From positions 1-11,185 of the forward strand of contig JBEKIF010000103.1 in NCBI GenBank assembly GCA_050011895.1: DNA of 11,185 bases, written 5' to 3'. This document shows, piece by piece, positions 6,429 through 11,185 of the stretch. The DNA is from DATBGO01 sp050011895 (lineage in GTDB: Bacteria; Actinomycetota; Actinomycetes; Streptosporangiales; Streptosporangiaceae). The position numbers and the translations under genes are program-made. Under the pieces are notes generated by a model that was given only the letters and a program-made list of their open reading frames with translations, ran no database searches and was not told where the DNA came from. Position 1 is the stretch's first letter. Every line of letters begins with the position of its first letter.

Positions 6429-6935
6429 GCGGGCCGCCAGATACCGGGCCTCGGCGATCGCGTCATGAGCCCGCCGCCGGGGGCGGAAGCCGTAACTGCA
6501 CGGCAGGAAACCCGCCTCCAGGATCGGCTCGAGCACCAGGGTCAAGGACGCCTGGACCACCCGGTCGGTGATGGTCGCGATCCCCAGGCGGCGCTGTTTG
6601 CCGCCTGCTTTGGGGATCATCCGCTCCCGCACCGCTACCGGACGGAAACTGCGGTCCTTCAAACTCGCCCGCAGCTGGCCGAGGAACTCCCCGGCTCCCA
6701 CGACGACCTCCACGTAGTAGGCGCTGTGCCCGTCCACGCCAGCCGTCTTGGCGCCCTTGTTGTGCCGCACCCGATCCCACGCCACAAGCAAGAACGCGGG
6801 ATCGGCGACAAGGTTGAACACATCGTCGAACCGGCGATGAGGATCATCCCGGGCCCAACGGTGCAGCTTCGCCTGGATCTCCAGTACCCGGCGGCCCGCC
6901 TCATACGTGGCGGCCGCCAGCTCGTCGGTATTCAC
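6229..6935 (-). pseudogene. ltrA-like: Group II intron reverse transcriptase, N-terminal fragment
   Basis: I place the start at GTG 6935 because GGAGG lies six bases upstream. A TTG at 6938 is also open. The fragment has the group II RT order: an N-terminal RT-0 region (NKGAKTAGVDG), IPKAGGKQRRLGIATITDR of motifs 1-2, CSYGFRPRRRAHDAI, EWIVEGDITACFDEI with the first catalytic aspartate, and DNNAGVPQGGIL of motif 4, where the serine element begins. The fragment is about 235 residues of a protein that is usually 400-600. An apparently continuous minus-strand frame of over 1100 codons from here to 3405 is only antisense of the inserted element. It should not be read as one protein. Confidence 0.88.
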
Positions 6936-7542
6936 CAACGTCCTCCCGGCATTCCAGAAACTCCGCTACGGACTTACTGGCCCCCTTCGCCATGTACGTG
7001 CCTCTCGCACGCCCGGACTACTACGAGGCCTCCGCCCCACCCAGCGGCCCACAGCCGGCAACGAGCCTGCCCGCCACCAGACCGGCTGCCTGGCGCTAGG
7101 GCGACCGCGGATGGTTCCCACGTTCACCACAACATCGATCGGCCAGACCGGCGCTCAGCTATACCCCGGCAGCATCGCCACGCCTACGCCGTAGACCTTC
7201 AACGTGGCCTCCCCACCGTCTGCTGCACACGGCCTCGGAGTTGACCCCCGGCAAAACAACCGGCGGTCACGCACTGCGCCCCGGCCCCTATCCACCAGAT
7301 TTGAGCCGGCACTCGTTACGAGGCTTCAACCACTGATTCACTCGCGTTACGCACACTGGCCTTGCTAGCCGAACCCGCACCGTCTGGCAGTACCAGCACG
7401 TCCCGGCATTGTCGGGGCTGCTTCCCGTCCTCCCCGGCGTTCCCCGGATCAGACTGCCCCCAGCTTCAATCAGGCCGCTACGACGACCCAAAAGGAAGGG
7501 CCTTTCACCCCTCTCGACATTCCGGCGCCTCGTGGCGCACAC
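6936..7542 (-). ncRNA. Group II intron 5' RNA (domains I-IV portion)
   Basis: The roughly 600 bases before the RT have no convincing protein frame and contain many short helices. The proposed first bases are GTGTGCGCC at 7542, fitting the GUGYG start consensus. They are followed by GAGAGGGGTGAAAGGCCC, which resembles the start of domain I in bacterial introns. A candidate EBS1, AGCAG (plus strand 7220-7224, about 318 bases into the intron), could pair with CTGCT at the end of the upstream exon. Another AGCAGC lies at 7418-7423. Neither pairing is proven. Domains V and VI are missing. Confidence 0.55.
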
Positions 7543-7661
7543 AGCAGCGAAATACAGCAACCGGCCTGGATTCCGGAGGACTCATGGAGACGTCCTGAGA
7601 CGGTGACCTGCACAGATGGACTGCGGTGGACGTGTTGCCGCTGTATGGCATGCAAGTGCCA

Positions 7662-7975
7662 CTAGCGAACGACTATTTCCACGGCGCCGTCGAAGTACTC
7701 GGTGACCAGCAGGTACTCCCGCTCAGGGGTGATCTCCACGATGCCGTAGGGCCGGGCGACGGCGATCCCGACGTCCTGCAGCCCAGGGCATAGTCCTAGT
7801 ACTCGGCCAGGCGCCGCACGGTCTGGAATGGGTGCTCGTCCTCCAGGGAGCCATAGAGGATCGTCCGCCACAGCTTGTACCAGCGGTCGGCGCGGACGTG
7901 GCCCTTGGTGTAGAGCTGTCGTGATTCACCCCCCGCCGGGGACGCCAGCGCCTGCGTGGCGTGATTATCTGGCAT
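7662..7975 (-). pseudogene. Kinase-like protein fragment with nonsense and frameshift
   Basis: Two frames together give one recognisable protein start. The first, from ATG 7975, reads through LYTKGHVRADRWYKLWRTIL and HPFQTVRRLAEY, then hits TAG at 7796-7798 where a GAG (EDY) is expected. One shift later the frame reads LQDVGIAVARPYGIVEITPE and REYLLVTEYFDGAVEI, which resembles the hinge region of kinase-fold proteins in actinobacteria. It then ends in unrelated VVR and a stop at 7662. The catalytic loop is missing, so it is a dead 5' remnant. It is divergent from the DUF2252 gene, 73 bases apart, and may once have shared its promoter region. The family assignment is from memory of related proteins. 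Confidence 0.55.
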
Positions 7976-8048
7976 TAGCACCAGCGGAGCCACCGGTGGT
8001 GCGTACCGGCCAGCGAGCATCGCCCGCTGCGGCCCGGAGGGAGCGGCT

Positions 8049-9479
8049 ATGACGGTGACAACCCGACGGCGTCCAGCGCAGACCGGGACGGCTGAGCATC
8101 TGAGCCGCGCGGACCGAACGGCCCGGGGCAAGGACGCCCGGGCGGTGGCCCCGCTGGAGTCGCATGCCGAGTTCACCCCTGGCGGGTCACGGGATCCGGT
8201 GGGGCTGCTGCTGAGCCAGGCGGCGTCGCGGGTGCCGGAGCTGATGCCGGTCCGGCACGGGCGGATGCTGGTGTCGCCGTTCACCTTCTACCGGGGCGCT
8301 GCGCTGCCGATGGCGGCGGACCTGGCCACCACCCCCGCCTCGGGACTGCGGGTGCAGCTGTGCGGCGATGCGCACCTGTCGAATTTCGGGGCGTTCGCCT
8401 CGCCGGAACGGCGCCTGGTCTTCGACGTCAACGACTTCGATGAGACCCTGCCGGGCCCGTTCGAGTGGGATGTCAAGCGGCTGGCCGCGAGCCTGGCCGT
8501 AGCGGGACGGGACAACGGGTTCCCCGCCAAGGCCCGCCGCCAGATCGCCCTGGCGGCGGCCGAGGCCTACCGCACGGCGATGCGCGGCTTCGCCCAGCAG
8601 CCCCTGCTGGACGTCTGGTACGCGCATCTGGACATCGAGCCGGCCCTCGCCGAGTTCCGGTCCCAGGTCAAGGCGAAAAGGCTCAAGGCCGCCGAGGCGC
8701 TGCTGGCCAAGGCCCACACCAGCGACAGCACGAAAGCGCTGGCCAAGCTGACCACCGTGGTCGACGGCCAGCGGCGGATCATCAGCGACCCGCCGATGAT
8801 CGTCCCCGTCGAAGAGGTCTTCGCCGACCTGCAGGCCGACGCCCTGTACGAACTCCTCCACGTCGTGCTCGGCAAGTACGGGCGCACCCTGCAATCCGAC
8901 CGCCGCCACCTGCTCGAGCAGTTCACGATGGTCCAGGTGGCCCGCAAGGTCGTCGGGGTCGGCAGCGTCGGCACCCGCGCCTGGATCGTGCTGATGGACG
9001 CCGCCGACGGGGTCGAGCCGCTGTTCCTGCAGGCCAAGGAGGCCCAGCCCTCGGTCCTGGCGGAGTACTGCGGCCGCAGCCGGTACACCAACCAGGGCGA
9101 GCGCGTCGTCGCCGGGCAGCACCTGATGCAGGCCCAAAGCGACATCTTCCTCGGCTGGACCCGCGTCCCCGCCCCCGACGGGGTGGACCGCGACTTTTAC
9201 GTCCGCCAGCTGAAGGACTGGAAATTCTCCGTGCCGATCGAGCAGATGCTCCCCGTCGGCATGACCATCTACGCCCGCCTGTGCGGATGGACCCTGGCAA
9301 GGGCGCACGCCCGCTCCGGCGACCGCATCGCCCTAGCCGCCTACCTCGGCGGCTCCGGCAAGTTCGACCAGGCGATCGCCGACTTCGCCGAAACCTACGC
9401 CGACCAGAACGAACTCGACTACGCCGCGCTCCAGGGCGCGGTGAAGGACGGCAAGGCTGAAGCCACCACCGAAATCTAA
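8049..9479 (+). CDS. DUF2252 family protein
   Basis: This intact 476-residue protein has ATG 8049 preceded by GGAGGG at 8036-8041. Characteristic DUF2252 motifs are FYRG at 80-83, CGDAHLSNFG around 105-114, FDVNDFDET at 125-133 and WDVKRLAAS at 140-148. The GDxHxxN and DFD spacing recalls the catalytic and metal-binding loops of aminoglycoside-phosphotransferase-like kinases, so a phosphotransferase fold is plausible, but no reaction is established for the family. There is no signal peptide or membrane segment, so it is probably cytosolic. The gene stands alone, divergent from the kinase-like wreck and followed by about 310 bases without a gene. Length and motifs look normal and nothing suggests decay. 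Confidence 0.92.
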   Translation: MTVTTRRRPAQTGTAEHLSRADRTARGKDARAVAPLESHAEFTPGGSRDPVGLLLSQAASRVPELMPVRHGRMLVSPFTFYRGAALPMAADLATTPASGLRVQLCGDAHLSNFGAFASPERRLVFDVNDFDETLPGPFEWDVKRLAASLAVAGRDNGFPAKARRQIALAAAEAYRTAMRGFAQQPLLDVWYAHLDIEPALAEFRSQVKAKRLKAAEALLAKAHTSDSTKALAKLTTVVDGQRRIISDPPMIVPVEEVFADLQADALYELLHVVLGKYGRTLQSDRRHLLEQFTMVQVARKVVGVGSVGTRAWIVLMDAADGVEPLFLQAKEAQPSVLAEYCGRSRYTNQGERVVAGQHLMQAQSDIFLGWTRVPAPDGVDRDFYVRQLKDWKFSVPIEQMLPVGMTIYARLCGWTLARAHARSGDRIALAAYLGGSGKFDQAIADFAETYADQNELDYAALQGAVKDGKAEATTEI

Positions 9480-9793
9480 AGACAGCACCCAGGTCTGTTC
9501 TCCGTTCCAGGAAGCGCCCACATCCGCGACGACGCGAGCCCGCATGACGACGTGAGCCCGCATAGTGAAGCAGCCGCGAAGACCGGTGACGGCTGGACCG
9601 GCCCAAACGGACGCCCACCAGCCTGGACGAACGCCCTTGCCCTCCCGTGGACCGAACAGACTCAGACGGCTTCGAATGATGCGGAGCCCGCCTCCTGATC
9701 CCGGGGGTTCGTGGCGCGAGCGCCAGCTGGACCTGGGATGGAGGCTGGGCCTGTTTGCCGTGCGCTGCGGAACCCGCTGCGGGGCCAGCGCTT
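9480..9793. other. Gene-free spacer after DUF2252
   Basis: I see no convincing gene in these 314 bases. The only clear structure is the tandem repeat at 9528-9563. No strong terminator hairpin with a T-run follows the DUF2252 stop. The right part abuts the decayed end of the transposase remnant. Confidence 0.5.
9528..9563. repeat. Tandem pair of 18-bp units
   Basis: The unit GACGACGCGAGCCCGCAT at 9528-9545 is repeated at 9546-9563 with one change (C to T at the eighth base). It lies about 50 bases downstream of the DUF2252 stop. The function is unknown; it may simply be a slippage duplication. Confidence 0.85.
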
Positions 9794-10625
9794 CTATTTC
9801 TTCGGTGTCGGCTGGTCAGGGCGAGATAGCTTAAATCTGGCGGCTATGAGGACGCGGCGGAGCTTGGCAGTCATGTCGGCGGTGGCGGCGCGGTCTTGGT
9901 CTTGTACCAGGGGGCGGCGGCGCGGCGGTCCTCGATGTCGGCGGGGTCGTGGCCGGCGATGGCATACCGGGTGACCGCGATGGCCTGGCAGGCGAGCTGG
10001 AACGGGACGGTGCGGCGGACCGCGTTCGCGGTGCGGTTGCGGGCCTGCCCGGCGCCGAATTCCTGCTTGGCGTCTTCTATCGCGACCTCGATGGCCCATC
10101 TCGCGGCGTACTTTCGATGACCTGGGCGGGGCCGGCGTGTGCGTCGGTGGTGACCAGGGCCAGGTCGTAGCCGGACGCCGACCGGTCGCGGACGAGGATC
10201 ACCTGGACGGGGAAGGTACTGAAGACGGAGTACCACAGGCAGGTGACGGCGGCAGCGCGCACGGTCTCGGTCTTGCCGTAGCGGGTGACGGTGACCCGCG
10301 CGAACGCGGCGGTGGCGGCGAGGGCGGCCAGTTTCGGGAGCCGGTCCCCGCGCAGCCGGGGTCGGCCGCGCTTCCCGGTTCGCTCCGGGGGGAGGCCGTG
10401 CAGGGCGGCGTCTTTCCGCATCCGGGTGGTCCAGGTGACCTGCTTCCCGAGCTTCTTCAGCTCCTCGCCGGCGTAGGCGGAATCGGCGGTAACGTGGATG
10501 CCGCGGCCGGGTAGCGCGTCAGCGAGCCGTTGGGCCATGCGGCGGGCCAGCCACAGCCGCGAGGATGAGCTCGTGCCCTTGACCACGAGTTTCGCCAGCA
10601 CGGGCAGCGCGACGGGCCGGAGCAG
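9794..10625 (-). pseudogene. DDE transposase remnant (IS701/IS4-like)
   Basis: The protein can be followed only across several frames. It reads LPVLAKLVVKGTSSSSRLWL, HVTADSAYAGEELKKLG with a probable catalytic Asp, and VTCLWYSVF. A frameshift near 10100 leads into KYAARWAIEVAIEDAKQEFG with the likely catalytic Glu, then FQLACQAIAVTRYAIAG. Another shift near 9885 leads into TADMTAKLRRVLIAARF. The end QPTPKK-stop fits a further one-base loss from the usual PTPEEI. The N-terminal part with the first Asp is missing. It is a dead copy of an actinobacterial DDE transposase. The family name is my best recollection and could be a neighbouring IS group. Confidence 0.7.
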
Positions 10626-10810
10626 AACGGCAGCAACGCCCGATCACCCGGGGTGAACCGCACCCTGTGCGGACCGACCTGCCGCTGCAGGACCGAGAGC
10701 TGGTGCCGCAGCACGAGGATCTCCGCGTCTTTGTCCCGGCTGCTCACCGGCAGCGGTCGCAGCAACGCGAACACGTTCGCCACACCGAGATAGGCCAGTC
10801 GCGGCAGCAC
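10626..10810 (-). pseudogene. Integrase-core transposase, N-terminal fragment
   Basis: From GTG 10810 the frame reads MLPRLAYLGVANVFALLRPL, then SSRDKDAEILVLRHQLSVLQ, and RFTPGDRALL. This matches the N-terminal region of a widespread actinobacterial integrase-core (IS3/IS481-like) transposase, where LRHQ...L is followed by a DDE core. After about 60 residues it loses similarity, and the adjoining sequence belongs to the other transposase remnant. The rve catalytic core is absent, so it is inactive. No terminal repeat is identified in the 190 bases to its right. Confidence 0.6.
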
Positions 10811-11000
10811 GGTCGATCACCATGCCACAGCGTTCCCCTGTAGGACGAGCGGCCCACCGGCCGCCATCGCGCGCAGCATCGGTCTCACCCATGCATCGGC
10901 TCCCACCAGCATGGATGAGGTTTTCGGCAGGAGCAAGGGTGGTTATGTGCGCCGGTGAGGGTCTGGGGGCGGGCACGACGACCGGAACTTAAGGCGCGGC

Positions 11001-11185
11001 CTAGTCGAGCCACTGGAATTTCTCGGTGCGTGGCATGCTCAGGATGATCTCGGCAAGCTCGCTGGGGGGCTGGATGAGGCGCCGTTCGGTGAGTGAGAGC
11101 CAGGCACCGATCGAGGTCACAGTTGCGACGAGGTGATCGCCCGTCCGGATGGTCTGAGTGAACTGCCATCGGGAACCGTCGCGTC
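11001..11185 (-). CDS. Thioesterase-like (hotdog) protein, C-terminal 60 residues
   Basis: The frame enters from the window edge and ends at TAG 11001-11003. It contains WQFTQTIRTGDHLVATVTSI and, near the end, PPSELAEIILSMPRTEKFQW. A strand rich in alternating residues after RxGD, followed by a proline-rich PPELA tail, fits acyl-CoA thioesterases of the 4-hydroxybenzoyl-CoA hotdog type. Those cleave acyl thioesters in secondary or aromatic metabolism. The catalytic residues would lie upstream, outside the window, so activity cannot be judged. The gene seems intact at its end and marks ordinary chromosome or a pathway cluster to the right of the mobile region. Confidence 0.5.
   Translation of the reverse strand, partial: RDGSRWQFTQTIRTGDHLVATVTSIGAWLSLTERRLIQPPSELAEIILSMPRTEKFQWLD

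Larger units (their letters stand above)
3513..7542 (-). mobile_element. Group II intron remnant, invaded twice
   Basis: The unit runs on the minus strand from a candidate 5' end GTGTGCGCC at 7542, through about 600 bases without a plausible reading frame, into a group II type RT starting at 6935. A 5' RNA portion of roughly 600 bases before the RT is normal for bacterial group II introns. The RT is interrupted at 6228/3660 by a serine-recombinase element and cut off at 3513 by the RIT element. The RT thumb or maturase domain and RNA domains V and VI were not found. The intron therefore cannot splice or retrohome. The overall identification is strong and the exact 5' boundary is a proposal. 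Confidence 0.75.

Noticed and set aside
3405..6938. A single 1177-codon minus-strand frame covering RT pieces and the whole serine element
   Set aside because: Its middle is the antisense of the recombinase and RHH genes. Only the two ends match RT, and precise element ends explain the interruption. The open frame is a high-GC coincidence.
8187..9308. Long minus-strand frame opposite DUF2252
   Set aside because: This is antisense shadow of a well-supported gene, with repetitive low-complexity composition and no motif.
10644..10976. 110-codon minus-strand frame upstream of the IS fragment
   Set aside because: It overlaps the better-supported transposase start in another frame and shows no recognisable motif.

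Overview
This is a high-GC segment with actinobacterial character: GTG starts, very GC-rich third positions, a DUF2252 gene, and IS remnants of kinds common in Streptosporangiales and Frankia-like genomes. I cannot name the species. Most of the window is a graveyard and nest of mobile elements. Only a DUF2252 gene, a thioesterase-like gene end and one unknown gene start look like ordinary chromosomal genes.

Layout. 1-165 (-): start of an unknown gene. 166-675: decayed DNA with two hairpins, a scrap of a tyrosine recombinase and a possible transposase tail. 676-3512 (-): a RIT element (recombinase in trio), with three tyrosine recombinases joined by ATGA and GTGA overlaps. The third has lost its C-terminal end. 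3513-7542 (-): a group II intron with part of its 5' RNA and its reverse transcriptase (RT). The RT is broken twice, after YAD of the YADD box by the RIT element and within the GVPQGGILSP box by a 2.57-kb serine-recombinase element (3660-6228). That element carries a zinc-ribbon protein, an HTH plus ribbon-helix-helix protein and a large serine recombinase. 7662-7975 (-): wreck of a kinase-like gene. 8049-9479 (+): intact DUF2252 gene. 9794-10810 (-): two transposase fragments fused end to end. 11001-11185 (-): end of a hotdog thioesterase-like gene.

The most interesting object is the serine-recombinase element. Its ends are perfect 26-bp inverted repeats flanked on both sides by AG. Removing the element with one AG restores the RT reading frame exactly as GG-ILSP. 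Joining the ends as a circle puts two arms around a central AG dinucleotide, the shape of a serine-integrase attP. In that circle the recombinase frame, which has no stop inside the integrated copy, reads through the junction and stops at 3743, just before the convergent zinc-ribbon gene. The recombinase C-terminus would therefore differ between the circular and integrated forms.

How the parts relate. The RIT recombinases would act together on the TTATGCCG repeat cluster at the RIT right end. The serine element appears self-contained, with a recombinase and two small putative DNA-binding partners. The intron cannot be mobile in its present state.
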